In this document: positions 1 to 8,000 of the stretch, one piece after another
How positions within the stretch are numbered: the first letter of the stretch is position 1
How the letters are laid out: the number at the start of each line of letters is the position of its first letter
NCBI GenBank assembly: GCA_947372355.1
Contig: CANBTI010000018.1
Coordinates: forward strand, 1-40,394
Length of the DNA: 40,394 nucleotides
Origin: Bdellovibrionales bacterium
Lineage (GTDB): Bacteria > Bdellovibrionota > UBA1018 > CAIMNF01
Direction: 5' to 3'
The notes under the pieces: generated by a model
Told to the model about the DNA's origin: nothing
What the model saw: the letters and a program-made list of their open reading frames with translations, nothing else
Databases searched by the model: none
Program-made: the position numbers and the translations under genes

Positions 1-195
1 GTAGAAGGCTGGACCCGAATCCGTTTTGATCTCACTGCAGCCATCATTCAAGCCGATGGAAAAAAATATCGCATTCAAACCACTCAAACTGAAACGGGCC
101 GTAGTCGTAATGCAGTGATGGAAACTGTTTCAGATAAATTATCGGAAGATCTTTGCAATCAGCTTTTTAACCGTATCAACGAAATGTCTAATTAA
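1..195 (+). CDS. C-terminal fragment of an unrecognised envelope-operon protein
   Basis: An open frame runs from the left edge to a TAA at 193-195; its start lies outside the window. The 64 visible residues (beginning VEGWTRIRFD, ending NRINEMSN) read like a beta-strand pair followed by a C-terminal helix. I do not recognise the family. It ends 15 bases before the start of the LPP20-like lipoprotein gene, with only a Shine-Dalgarno in between, so it is probably the upstream member of the same lipoprotein operon and may itself be exported. That role is inferred from context only. Confidence 0.6.
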   Translation, partial: VEGWTRIRFDLTAAIIQADGKKYRIQTTQTETGRSRNAVMETVSDKLSEDLCNQLFNRINEMSN

Positions 196-210
196 TCAGG
201 AGAAATGAAT

Positions 211-882
211 ATGAAACTTAAACAAACCAGCCAATTGATTTTGATCGCAATCGCAGCAAGCACCATTTTGAGCGCCTGTGGTGGAGCACCCATCAAAGAA
301 GTGAAAGTGGAAGAACCACAATTTAAAGTAACCGATGCCGCTCCCGGCGGACGCGAAGCTTGGCTAGATAATCCAAACTGGTGGGCGGATAAAGAAGGCC
401 AAGATATCAAGGAATTTTATTTCTTCACGGGAGATGCTCAAAGTGCGGATAAGAGAATGTCTTGCGAAAAAGCACACGCAGATGCCGTGGACGATATCGC
501 AAAACAAGTGAGCACTTTTGTGGATTCCACCATCGCACGCGCCAGCACGGATTCTACTGGTAACGATTCAAATGGAATGACTTCATCGAGCGCCAGCCAA
601 ACAGAAACGGCTAAACTCTCTTCTCAGCTCACTAAGGCATTAGTAACAGGCGTAGAGAAAAAGAAGCAATACTGGGAACAAAGGGATTACTCTGAAAAGG
701 GTGGGGCTAAATCCATTTTCTACTGCTGGGTACTCACCAAAGTTGCTAAGAAAAAAGTGGAAGATCTCGTGAGCAAGGCTGAGGCGATCCGTTTTAAGGA
801 AGATCCTAAGTTAAAGGATAAAGTTGAAAATAAAATGACCGATATTCAAAAAGAGTTTGAGAAGTACATGCAAGCTCATTAG
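211..882 (+). CDS. LPP20-like lipoprotein
   Basis: Secreted lipoprotein of about 223 residues. The N-terminus has Lys residues, a hydrophobic stretch and a lipobox LSAC followed by GG, so it should be lipidated at that Cys. The body has a Trp-containing segment (NPNWWADKEG), then FFTGDAQSAD and a long helix rich in Ala and Asp (AHADAVDDIAKQV), the pattern of LPP20-type lipoproteins found beside LpoB-like genes. I chose the ATG at 211, not the in-frame ATG at 205, because the Shine-Dalgarno AGGAG at 198-202 would touch 205 but sits 8 bases from 211. It is followed 12 bases later by the LpoB-like gene, so the two are probably co-transcribed. Exact function unknown. Confidence 0.72.
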   Translation: MKLKQTSQLILIAIAASTILSACGGAPIKEVKVEEPQFKVTDAAPGGREAWLDNPNWWADKEGQDIKEFYFFTGDAQSADKRMSCEKAHADAVDDIAKQVSTFVDSTIARASTDSTGNDSNGMTSSSASQTETAKLSSQLTKALVTGVEKKKQYWEQRDYSEKGGAKSIFYCWVLTKVAKKKVEDLVSKAEAIRFKEDPKLKDKVENKMTDIQKEFEKYMQAH

Positions 883-894
883 TATGGAGACAAT

Positions 895-1518
895 ATGAAA
901 AATACAAAAACGATTCCTTATGCATTATTACTCGCCGGCATTCTTTCTCTTTCTGCATGTTCTTCTTTTAAAGCTGAACGGGTAGATGATTCAAAGGCCG
1001 ACGAAAAAGCAATGGAGATCACGGATAATTGGGTGGATGGAGATACTATTCGCGTGATTGATGGTGCGATCAAACAAATCAATGTTCATAAACGTTTTGC
1101 TGAATACAGCACAAAATTCAATGGCAAACGCATAAAATTGTTTGTCGGTGAAATTCGTAACAATACTGCTGAATCTTATTTTCCAGTGAAGGATCTTGAA
1201 GATGCTTTGCTTGAAAAAATGTCAAATTCAGATAATTTCACTCTCATTGATGCCGCGAAACGTGAGCAAATCTTAAAAGAGATCACTTATCAAAATGATG
1301 GCATGGTGGATCCGAAACAATCTAAAAAGATTGGCCGTCAATCGGGTGCAGATGTGATGATTTTTGGTGATATCAACATGAAACCAGAAACTCGTGATGG
1401 TAAAACGATCAAAACTTATACCGTGAATCTTCGCTTAACCGATATTGAAAGTTCTGAAGAAATTTGTAGAGCACGTGAGAAAATCAATAAATTCAGTAGC
1501 GGTGGCGCTCGTTTCTAA
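895..1518 (+). CDS. LpoB-like penicillin-binding protein activator lipoprotein
   Basis: Lipoprotein of 207 residues with a signal peptide ending in lipobox LSAC followed by SS. The mature part matches the LpoB family pattern: a strand KLFVGEIRN, a helix pairing to DNFTLIDAAKREQIL, then MVDPKQSKKIGRQSGADVM, IFGDINM and a terminal VNLRLTDIE strand. In E. coli LpoB is an outer-membrane lipoprotein that reaches through the periplasm to stimulate the peptidoglycan synthase PBP1b; here the role is inferred from family resemblance. A GGAGA at 886-890 precedes the ATG. Its TAA overlaps the ATG of the next gene (TAATG), showing translational coupling. It lies in a four-gene lipoprotein operon. Confidence 0.75.
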   Translation: MKNTKTIPYALLLAGILSLSACSSFKAERVDDSKADEKAMEITDNWVDGDTIRVIDGAIKQINVHKRFAEYSTKFNGKRIKLFVGEIRNNTAESYFPVKDLEDALLEKMSNSDNFTLIDAAKREQILKEITYQNDGMVDPKQSKKIGRQSGADVMIFGDINMKPETRDGKTIKTYTVNLRLTDIESSEEICRAREKINKFSSGGARF

Positions 1519-3143
1519 TGATTCATTCTCGTTCACGCATGAAATTTAAAGTCCCTGTCATTTTAGCAATGATGGGGATTTTTCTTTCGCCCTTGTTCCT
1601 AACAGGCTGTAGTTCTGATTCCAAACAGCTCAAAGTTTCTCGGGATGCATTTTTACGAGATGATTATATTACTGCAGAGGCAGCACTTTACACTCAAGAT
1701 GTTTTCAAAGAATCAGAAAACAGATTTGTTCACTACTCATCCCTTGCCTCGATTGCCATGAGTGAGGGGAAGTATGAGAAGGCGATCTACTTTCTTTTGA
1801 AATCACGTGATTTGGTGAATTCGCTTAGGTCTTCTCATTCGGGATTTAGTTGGTTTAGTCATGATTATTTGAGTAATGGGATTGAATACTCTTATCTCCA
1901 TTATTTTTTAGTCATGGCTCATTTGCTTCTTGCTGAAGAGGGCAAAAGTGCAGCTTGGGCCACTCCTGAGATTAAAGATAAGGATGGAAATATTTTAGTG
2001 GGTGCCCAAAGTTTCCCCGCTAAAACTTTTGATGCCCGTGAAGTGGCCGATCTCAAGAGGAAAGCTCGCTCCGAATTACTGGCGTGGGACACCCATCTAC
2101 AAAATTTAAAACAAAGCGTGAGTGATCCCGGTTTATATCGGAACGATCTCTGGGCAAGGTTACTGGCGAGCTACATCCATGGACTTTCAGATCAAAACAA
2201 TGAAAAAAGAACATCTGAGTTATTAGCTGAAGATGCACTTCAATTATTAAAAACCGATTTTCAAAACTATCCTTCTCATGACGTGAACCAAGATCAAGTT
2301 CAAGAGTTGGTAAAAAAATTAAAAAAACGGGACCCCAAAAATTCTCTTTTCGTTTTAGAGGCTGGGGTAATGAGTAAGTATAAAATCAAACGTTTTCACC
2401 TCGGTTTATCCACTCTCTTTAAAGGTATTGAAGATCCATACCTCCGTTCTCAATTGGAACAAATTGGAATCCGCATTATTTTAGAGTGTGCTCCTGAGTT
2501 TGGACTCACTCTATTCACGGGTGCAGTAGCTGGAGCAATTACCGGAAGTTCAAAAGATGAGGATTCTGATTTTGAAGGTCCTCCTCGTCAGTTCACCGAT
2601 GCGGTGGATGAAAGTTTTGGATTTTTAATTCAATTCCCCACCTTGGAAATGCCTCCTACCAATACAAGGGTAGCTCTAAGCTTATCTACAAAAGATAAAA
2701 CGCTAGAACCCATCTCCCTGCCTTTAGTGAGTCCACTTCAGGAAATCATCGCTACGGATCTAAAAAATCGGGAAGCGAAAGATATGTTTAAGGAGTCTGT
2801 TTCTGTAGGATTGCAGTATTTGGCGATTCTCATTCCAGCGATTAAAACCTATAAAGATGCTCAAAAAGAAGGAAATTTTTTTAAAAAACTAGCCGCTTTG
2901 GGCGGATACTATTTGGCAAAAAAAGTAATCGATAATGCCCATAAGCCTGATATTCGATCTTGGAATTACTTACCCCAATTCATTGCCGCAGAAGTGATCG
3001 CGGTTCCTCCAGGGGGTTACCACGCAAAGGTCACCGTAGATAATGCATTAGGTAAAACTGAAAAAGATCTGGGTGAGTTACAACTCGGGGATTCTTTGCA
3101 TTCAATTGTCCGTCGCCGCATCGGGGACTTGCCTAAACACTAG
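1518..3143 (+). CDS. COG3014-like TPR-type lipoprotein, partner of LpoB-like gene
   Basis: Protein of 541 residues. The N-terminus (first about 30 residues) is a signal peptide with lipobox LTGC followed by SS. Residues about 40-120 are helical and TPR-like (repeated Ala/Leu/Tyr helices, e.g. [16 protein letters not shown]). A Gly/Ala-rich hydrophobic segment lies near 325-345 and another helical segment near 430-470. The C-terminal part has [18 protein letters not shown], a motif I associate with COG3014 proteins, which commonly sit next to LpoB and LPP20-like genes. The ATG at 1518 overlaps the preceding stop codon; an alternative ATG at 1539 lacks a visible ribosome binding site. A role in cell-envelope synthesis is inferred from neighbours. 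Family call moderate. Confidence 0.65.
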   Translation: MIHSRSRMKFKVPVILAMMGIFLSPLFLTGCSSDSKQLKVSRDAFLRDDYITAEAALYTQDVFKESENRFVHYSSLASIAMSEGKYEKAIYFLLKSRDLVNSLRSSHSGFSWFSHDYLSNGIEYSYLHYFLVMAHLLLAEEGKSAAWATPEIKDKDGNILVGAQSFPAKTFDAREVADLKRKARSELLAWDTHLQNLKQSVSDPGLYRNDLWARLLASYIHGLSDQNNEKRTSELLAEDALQLLKTDFQNYPSHDVNQDQVQELVKKLKKRDPKNSLFVLEAGVMSKYKIKRFHLGLSTLFKGIEDPYLRSQLEQIGIRIILECAPEFGLTLFTGAVAGAITGSSKDEDSDFEGPPRQFTDAVDESFGFLIQFPTLEMPPTNTRVALSLSTKDKTLEPISLPLVSPLQEIIATDLKNREAKDMFKESVSVGLQYLAILIPAIKTYKDAQKEGNFFKKLAALGGYYLAKKVIDNAHKPDIRSWNYLPQFIAAEVIAVPPGGYHAKVTVDNALGKTEKDLGELQLGDSLHSIVRRRIGDLPKH

Positions 3144-3163
3144 TATTTTGGAACAATGAGGGC

Positions 3164-4489
3164 ATGAAGATCATTGATTGCCTTGCTCGTGAAGTTCTCG
3201 ATTCCCGTGGTTACCCAACTGTTGAAGTGGAGCTCACTTCTGAAAATTTTCAAGCTCGAGCAATCGTGCCCTCTGGTGCTTCGACCGGTGAAGGGGAAGC
3301 GCTTGAACTTCGTGATGATGATAAAAATCGTTTCTTAGGCAAGGGCGTTTTAAAAGCCGTTCATAATGTTCAAAAAGAAATTGCTCCAGCGATTATCGGC
3401 AAAGAGTTTGTAGAGCAATCCATTCTTGATTCTCTTCTCCGTAAACTGGATGGCACTTCCAATAAATCTCATTTCGGAGCGAATGCAATTTTGCCTGTGA
3501 GTATGGCGTATGCGCGTTTATCGGCGCTCGAAAATAAACAAACTCTATCCCAAGGAATTGCGAAAAATTTCGGCACCAGTGGTCTTACGCTTCCTGTGCC
3601 TTTGATGAATATTTTTAACGGTGGAAAACATGCCGATAACGGCATTGCGATTCAAGAATTCATGATCATCCCTGCAGGCTTTTCTACTTTTTCTGAAAGC
3701 TTACGTGCGGGTGTGGAAGTGTTTCATCATCTTAAAAAAATCCTTCATCAAAAAGGACTCACCACCGCAGTCGGTGATGAAGGTGGCTTTGCTCCTCGTT
3801 TAGATCCATCCCTTGCAGCAGGCGCAGAAGCAGGCCCTGGTTCACATGAAAAGGTGATGACCTTACTCTTAGAAGCAATTCAAATGGCTGGATACAAAGC
3901 CGGATCACAAATTTTCTTGGCTCTGGATTGTGCTGCCAGTGAGTTTTTGAATAAAGATAAAAAGAATAATACAGAATATTGGTTTGAAGGATCTTCCCGC
4001 ACTTCCAATGAAATGATTCAAATGTATGAAAAATGGGTTTCTCACTACCCAATTCTCTCTATTGAAGATGGTCTTGCTGAACACGACTGGGAAGGTTGGG
4101 CAACGATGACTCAAAAAATGGGGAAAAAGATTCAAATCGTGGGGGATGATTTATTTGTGACCAATCCTGAGATTTTGAAAAAGGGGATTGATCTTAAAGT
4201 TGCCAATTCCATTTTGATTAAACTCAATCAAATCGGAACTGTGACTGAAACTTTAGATGCCATGAAAATGGCTCATCAAGCGGGTTACACCACAGTGGTC
4301 TCTCATCGCAGTGGTGAGAGTGAAGATGCATTCATTGCGGATCTTGCCGTAGGAACCGAAGCTGGACAAATTAAAACAGGTTCTGCATCTCGTACGGATC
4401 GAACTGCAAAATACAATCAGTTACTTCGAATTGAGCATGCACTTGGAAATCGTGCAAAGTACCCAGGTAAGGCTGCATTCAAAATATGA
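3164..4489 (+). CDS. eno: Enolase
   Basis: Converts 2-phosphoglycerate to phosphoenolpyruvate in glycolysis; cytoplasmic and also a common RNA-degradosome partner. All expected landmarks are present in 441 residues: the N-terminal REVLDSRG, the [15 protein letters not shown] loop, E165 in IQEFMI, general base E206 in VGDEGGFAP, metal ligands D255, E301 and D328 ([28 protein letters not shown]), K353 in LIKLNQIGT, the SHRSGE signature at 380-385 and the KTGS Lys. It is somewhat longer than the usual 425-432 because residues about 212-228, just after the E206 loop, form a Pro/Ala/Gly-rich insertion. A GAGGG lies almost against the ATG, an unusually short spacing. Its stop overlaps the ftsB start (ATGA). 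Confidence 0.97.
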   Translation: MKIIDCLAREVLDSRGYPTVEVELTSENFQARAIVPSGASTGEGEALELRDDDKNRFLGKGVLKAVHNVQKEIAPAIIGKEFVEQSILDSLLRKLDGTSNKSHFGANAILPVSMAYARLSALENKQTLSQGIAKNFGTSGLTLPVPLMNIFNGGKHADNGIAIQEFMIIPAGFSTFSESLRAGVEVFHHLKKILHQKGLTTAVGDEGGFAPRLDPSLAAGAEAGPGSHEKVMTLLLEAIQMAGYKAGSQIFLALDCAASEFLNKDKKNNTEYWFEGSSRTSNEMIQMYEKWVSHYPILSIEDGLAEHDWEGWATMTQKMGKKIQIVGDDLFVTNPEILKKGIDLKVANSILIKLNQIGTVTETLDAMKMAHQAGYTTVVSHRSGESEDAFIADLAVGTEAGQIKTGSASRTDRTAKYNQLLRIEHALGNRAKYPGKAAFKI

Positions 4490-4785
4490 ATCTGAAAACC
4501 AATCAAATTCGTAAATTATGGTTAGCTATATTTGGAATTTGGTTTGTATTGGTTTCGGGGATTCTTGATTTTTGGATTAAATCTCCAGGCTTAAAGCAAT
4601 GGCTTCAAGTAGAACTTTTAGTGAGAGAGCGACGTCAAGAAATTGCCGTTATTGAAGCAAAATCAAATGTCTTTAAAAACGTTGCTCATCAATTGGAGAA
4701 TAATCCCATCGCTCAGGAGCGTGAGATTAGAAAAGTGCTCGGTTATCTTGGAGATAACGAAATCGTGTTTGAATTTAGCAAATAA
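4486..4785 (+). CDS. ftsB: FtsB/DivIC-like septum protein
   Basis: Small bitopic membrane protein of 99 residues. A short basic cytoplasmic tail is followed by a transmembrane helix (about residues 12-32) and a coiled coil rich in Glu, Arg and Lys (about 38-70), then a short C-terminal region. This is the architecture of FtsB/DivIC, which joins FtsL and FtsQ in the divisome. The start ATG overlaps the eno stop codon, and an eno-ftsB pair is a well-known arrangement in proteobacteria, which strengthens a call that sequence alone would not settle. There is no separate ribosome binding site, so translation is probably coupled to eno. Confidence 0.75.
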   Translation: MNLKTNQIRKLWLAIFGIWFVLVSGILDFWIKSPGLKQWLQVELLVRERRQEIAVIEAKSNVFKNVAHQLENNPIAQEREIRKVLGYLGDNEIVFEFSK

Positions 4786-4805
4786 GCCTGTCATGATTTA
4801 GACAG

Positions 4806-5027
4806 ATGCATACCGGACAAGTAGTTTGGTTTAACGATTCAAAAGGATTTGGACTCATCGAAGCAGAAGGCGGGCAAACCGTTTTTGTGCATTACTCATC
4901 CATTCAATTTAGCAATGCCACCAATTTAGAAGAGTTTCGTAAACTCACCGCCGGACAAAAAGTAGAGTTTGATCTCTATGAAGATGAAGCCAAGGGATAC
5001 TTGGCTCGCAATGTAGTTTCTTGTTAG
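4806..5027 (+). CDS. Cold-shock domain protein (CspA family)
   Basis: Single cold-shock domain of 73 residues that should bind single-stranded RNA or DNA. RNP1 is present as KGFGLI (usual form KGFGFI) and RNP2 as VFVHYS. The opening TGQVVWFNDSKGFG is typical of the family. The central loop (SNATNLEEFRKLTAGQ) is slightly longer than in CspA. The Shine-Dalgarno is weak; the nearby ATG at 4794 is in frame but runs into a TAG, so 4806 is the start. It follows ftsB by 20 bases on the same strand and is followed by a hairpin terminator. It could be a housekeeping RNA chaperone and need not be cold-induced. Confidence 0.9.
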   Translation: MHTGQVVWFNDSKGFGLIEAEGGQTVFVHYSSIQFSNATNLEEFRKLTAGQKVEFDLYEDEAKGYLARNVVSC

Positions 5028-5077
5028 TTCAAAAGCACATAGTGCTAGATTATGCGTTCACTTTTTAAAATAAAAAA

Positions 5078-5112
5078 CCCGACTCACCTTTTTAGGGTAA
5101 GCCGGGATTTTA
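5078..5112. terminator. Bidirectional hairpin terminator between csp and the minus-strand lipoprotein gene
   Basis: The left arm 5078-5088 (CCCGACTCACC) pairs with 5096-5106 (GGTAAGCCGGG) with two mismatches around a T-rich loop. On the minus strand the stem is followed by a U-rich run complementary to the A-rich stretch at 5067-5077; on the plus strand by ATTTTA. It fits termination of both convergent genes, best for the minus strand. Confidence 0.7.
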
Positions 5113-5163
5113 GAGAGTTGAGAGGACGGTGAGAGGGAATTTGTGAGTGCCGAGCAGATTAAC

Positions 5164-5826
5164 TTAAAGAGCTACTGGAGCTTGAACTACTTGGCCATTG
5201 TTGAGGTACAAGTAAACCAATGCTGTGCTGATTGAACCAGTAGACATTTGTCCGTACATGTTTGCACCAGAGTAAGAAGATACATAAACCACATCAAGAG
5301 CGATTGAAGTCACGCAAACTTGAGAATTCATTCCAGTGTTGTAACCATTATTGTATCCAGTGTTTGAATACATGCTGTTCATTACACCGTATTGATAAAG
5401 AATTTGTGGGCTGATTTGAATCATTCCAGAAGCAGTTCTTGCTGCAGGATTCAAAGTCATGTTGATAGAACCGTTAGCAGATTGTTTTTGCATGGAGATT
5501 GAACCAGCAGTTTGTTGCATTCCACCGCTTAAAGAAATAGTTCCGTGTGCTCCAGCTGCAGTTCCAAATTGTGGAATGTTACCTGCGAAGAAACGTGCTT
5601 GAACTGCATCAATTCCTTGTGCTGTAAAACTTAAAGAAAGGGGTTGATTCATCGAAGTGATACAAGCGTTTCCGCCCATCATTCCAATTCCGTTATTTCC
5701 GTAGATTGGAGTTCCGTTTTGGTTGTAACCGATGATTTGTTGTCCGTTAGGGTTAGTTGCAGTACCACAAGCTGATAATCCGATTGCAATCAAACCTGCC
5801 ATTAATAATTTACTTAAATTTTTCAT
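5164..5826 (-). CDS. Small Asn/Gly/Tyr/Met-rich lipoprotein, sigma-54 controlled
   Basis: Lipoprotein of 220 residues: signal peptide MKNLSKLLMAGLIAIGLSAC with lipobox LSAC. The mature start is rich in Asn, Gly, Thr and Gln. The middle is predicted to be beta-rich with alternating Ser, Thr, Gly and Ala, and about residues 150-165 form an Asn/Gly/Tyr/Met-rich patch (NTGYNNGYNTGMNS). Two Cys remain in the mature part (ACITSM and QVCVTS) and could pair. I chose the ATG at 5826; the longer frame reaches 5844 only through a TTG, and AAAGGA/GAGAG elements precede 5826. No family recognised. A clear sigma-54 promoter lies 44-60 bases upstream, so expression probably answers a specific signal. Confidence 0.8.
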   Translation of the reverse strand: MKNLSKLLMAGLIAIGLSACGTATNPNGQQIIGYNQNGTPIYGNNGIGMMGGNACITSMNQPLSLSFTAQGIDAVQARFFAGNIPQFGTAAGAHGTISLSGGMQQTAGSISMQKQSANGSINMTLNPAARTASGMIQISPQILYQYGVMNSMYSNTGYNNGYNTGMNSQVCVTSIALDVVYVSSYSGANMYGQMSTGSISTALVYLYLNNGQVVQAPVAL

Positions 5827-5869
5827 ACTCTCTTTTCCTTTCAAAATATTTGTCTCTCATAGCTTAATA

Positions 5870-5886
5870 ATGCAATGGGAGTGCCA
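5870..5886 (-). promoter_or_regulatory. Sigma-54 (RpoN) promoter, -24/-12 elements
   Basis: Read on the minus strand, TGGCAC (5886-5881), five bases, then TTGCAT (5875-5870). This matches the sigma-54 consensus TGGCAC-N5-TTGC, with the invariant GG and GC exactly 10 bases apart. The predicted start near 5860 gives a leader of about 35 bases that contains the ribosome binding site of the lipoprotein gene ending at 5164. No enhancer-binding protein gene is visible in the window. Confidence 0.68.
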
Positions 5887-5975
5887 AAGTGCAGAAAATG
5901 AGAATGGAATAGAGTAAGATATTGAAATAATTAATAAACAGCTATTATGTAAACAACAATCATTGATGGAAAAAT

Positions 5976-5990
5976 GCCTAGGTTCTAGGC
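5976..5990 (-). terminator. Short hairpin terminator downstream of the PLP enzyme gene
   Basis: A perfect 6-bp stem, GCCTAG / CTAGGC, with a 3-base loop. Read on the minus strand it is followed directly by ATTTTT, as in an intrinsic terminator, 64 bases after the stop codon at 6054. The stem is short, so the call is tentative. Confidence 0.45.
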
Positions 5991-6053
5991 GCGTGAGTGT
6001 ACAAGCTTTTTACACCTGTCAGGGCTTTTACATAGAATGGATAAAAATCTCGA

Positions 6054-7070
6054 TTAATTCAGACAACGATCCAGTGCAGGGAAGAGATCAGCAGCTTTAC
6101 CCGTGATCTGAAGACCACGTCCTTTTAGGAATGCATCGTTATACATCTTAGAAACGTACTTCTGGCCGGAGTCACATAAGATAGTCACAATTTTTTTACC
6201 TGGGCCCATTCTTTTAGCCATGAGGTAAGCGGCACAAAGATTCGCTCCAGAGGATGAACCCAGAAAGATGCCTTCGTTTTGGACTATATAATGAACCATG
6301 TTCACAATCACTTCATCGTTCAACTGAAAGCATTCATCGACTAATGCTGGTTTCACGTTTGCAGTAATAAAGGTTTGGCCAATTCCTTCTGAAATAGAAT
6401 CGCCAGGAGAAACTTCAGCCACCCCTTTTTGAAAGTAATTGAACATCGCTGAGCCGGCAGGATCTGTACATCCGATTTTAACAGATGATTTTTTCTCTTT
6501 TAGGTATTTTGAAATACCAGCTAAAGTTCCACCAGTACCAACTGCGCAAGCAAAAGAATCAATCTCACCGCTGGTTTGTTCCCAGATTTCTTTACCGGTA
6601 GTGTGGTAATGCATCCAATAGTTTGATTCATTCTCAAACTGATTCATGTAAATTCCGCCTTCTGCTTTAGCGATATCGGCAGCCATGATGCGATAATTTT
6701 TTGGATCTGGGTACGGAGCAGGGGGAACCACTAATACTTCTGCTCCCATTCCACGAAGAGTATCAATTTTTTCTTGAGCTTGATTGCTGGTGACTAAAAA
6801 CTTGGTGCGATATCCAAGAATATTTCCAATTAGTACTAAACCAATGCCGGTGTTTCCAGCAGTGGCTTCAACAATGAGTCCGCCTTTTTTGAGGAGCCCT
6901 TTTTTTTCTGCGTCTCGGATCATGCCAAGAGCAGCGCGATCTTTTACGCTTCCACCTGGATTCATGAATTCAGCTTTACCGTAAATTTCACATCCCGTGA
7001 GTTCGGATAATGATTTCAAATAGAGGAGAGGTGTATTTCCAATTGATTGAATAAAATCTTTTTTTTCCAT
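6054..7070 (-). CDS. Cysteine synthase-type PLP enzyme
   Basis: Fold-type II PLP enzyme of 338 residues, the cysteine synthase / cystathionine beta-synthase group. Visible: PLP lysine K43 in GGSVKDRA, the substrate loop TAGNTG at 70-75, phosphate-binding GTGGT at 178-182, ISEGIGQ near 226-232, GSSSGAN at 271-277 and CDSGQKYVSK near the end. Cysteine synthase would combine O-acetylserine and sulfide; a cystathionine beta-synthase would use homocysteine and serine. There is no haem or CBS domain, and the motifs do not decide between the two. The start lies 9 bases after the upstream UppP-like gene's stop, so the pair is probably co-transcribed. No strong Shine-Dalgarno is visible. Confidence 0.9.
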   Translation of the reverse strand: MEKKDFIQSIGNTPLLYLKSLSELTGCEIYGKAEFMNPGGSVKDRAALGMIRDAEKKGLLKKGGLIVEATAGNTGIGLVLIGNILGYRTKFLVTSNQAQEKIDTLRGMGAEVLVVPPAPYPDPKNYRIMAADIAKAEGGIYMNQFENESNYWMHYHTTGKEIWEQTSGEIDSFACAVGTGGTLAGISKYLKEKKSSVKIGCTDPAGSAMFNYFQKGVAEVSPGDSISEGIGQTFITANVKPALVDECFQLNDEVIVNMVHYIVQNEGIFLGSSSGANLCAAYLMAKRMGPGKKIVTILCDSGQKYVSKMYNDAFLKGRGLQITGKAADLFPALDRCLN

Positions 7071-7079
7071 GATGGCTGA

Positions 7080-7913
7080 TTAACCTCTCAAAAAATACAG
7101 AACAAAGCAACTCAGAGATGCGAAAATACTAAACCATTGAAACGATCTCAATGTGTTTTCACTCAGGTTTTTTTGAAGGTTTTCAATCGTCATCCAAATA
7201 ATAGCAAAGGAAACCACTACACAAGCAATGGCATTTAAGTGTCCTACTGTTTCGAGTGCAGAACGGAGAGTCACTGACCCCATTAAACTGAATAAATGCA
7301 CCAAACTTCGAATCCCAAGTAATAACATCGAGTATTTGAAAATCGCATCATAATGATAATTCGTGAGTGAGAAACCAACCCAAAATACGAATGCAAAAGT
7401 AAAGACTGGGTGAACACTTAAAAGCGAAACAAGGATAATGGGAACTGCATCCATAATTCTTAAATGATTTAAGCCTCGCACACGGCGATTCCATCGATAT
7501 GAAAAGCGAAGAACGCCGAAACTCACTAAAAATAAAATCCCATAAGTGATCGGTGAATTTAGAATTTCAATTTCAGCGATGATGGGAGAAAGCCAATGAT
7601 GGATCAGTATAGTTGGGATGGAAATTGCGGTTAAAAAAATCAACACTTCTTGATCCAAGGTGCGATTCTCAGGTTTGATGCTTTTGGGTTGCATGATCGT
7701 TTTAGCAAATGCGGATAACATTCCCAGCCAATCAAATCGAAAATAGATAAAAAAAGCGATGCACAAAACAAGTGTGGTTAAATAATCCACTTCCACTTTG
7801 GAAGTAAAATGAAGAAAATGTTCTTCTAATTGGCTGGCCCAGGGATAAGAAAAGGGAATCACTCCAGACAAAATGCGAAAGATGGAATCAAGGATGACCT
7901 GAAATGTGCTCAT
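7080..7913 (-). CDS. UppP-like membrane protein lacking catalytic residues
   Basis: Polytopic membrane protein of 277 residues. Its layout follows undecaprenyl-pyrophosphate phosphatase (UppP/BacA) along the whole length: a short N-terminal re-entrant region, LTTLVLCIAFFIYFRFDW where UppP has its HxGTLLA...YF helix, the RGLNHLRIMDAVPI helix where UppP has the helix before PGxSRSG, a segment matching the post-motif FSFL helix, and a Leu/Phe-rich C-terminal helix. The catalytic sites are gone: the E-SSS-H region reads GVIPFSYPWASQ and PGVSRSG reads HPVFTFAFV. It could be a pseudo-enzyme or a lipid-carrier-binding protein. A canonical uppP exists at 20606-21406. The homology is by eye and needs a profile search. 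Confidence 0.62.
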   Translation of the reverse strand: MSTFQVILDSIFRILSGVIPFSYPWASQLEEHFLHFTSKVEVDYLTTLVLCIAFFIYFRFDWLGMLSAFAKTIMQPKSIKPENRTLDQEVLIFLTAISIPTILIHHWLSPIIAEIEILNSPITYGILFLVSFGVLRFSYRWNRRVRGLNHLRIMDAVPIILVSLLSVHPVFTFAFVFWVGFSLTNYHYDAIFKYSMLLLGIRSLVHLFSLMGSVTLRSALETVGHLNAIACVVVSFAIIWMTIENLQKNLSENTLRSFQWFSIFASLSCFVLYFLRG

Positions 7914-8000
7914 GTTGACTCATTCTAGCATATTAAAACTTACAATCAACTTACATTGCAACGCTTCAGAAAAACTTTGATCCATGTACAATAAAGGTAT

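Noticed and set aside
3759-4135. Two minus-strand open frames inside eno
   Set aside because: Both are shadows of enolase coding sequence with no signal of their own.
5827-5844. Longer N-terminus of the small lipoprotein from a TTG
   Set aside because: The ATG at 5826 has better ribosome binding elements, and gives a correct lipoprotein signal.
7970-7992. TACAAT as a -10 element before the desaturase
   Set aside because: The matching -35 is poor and transcription would begin beyond the AAAGG ribosome binding site, so it is inconsistent with that site.
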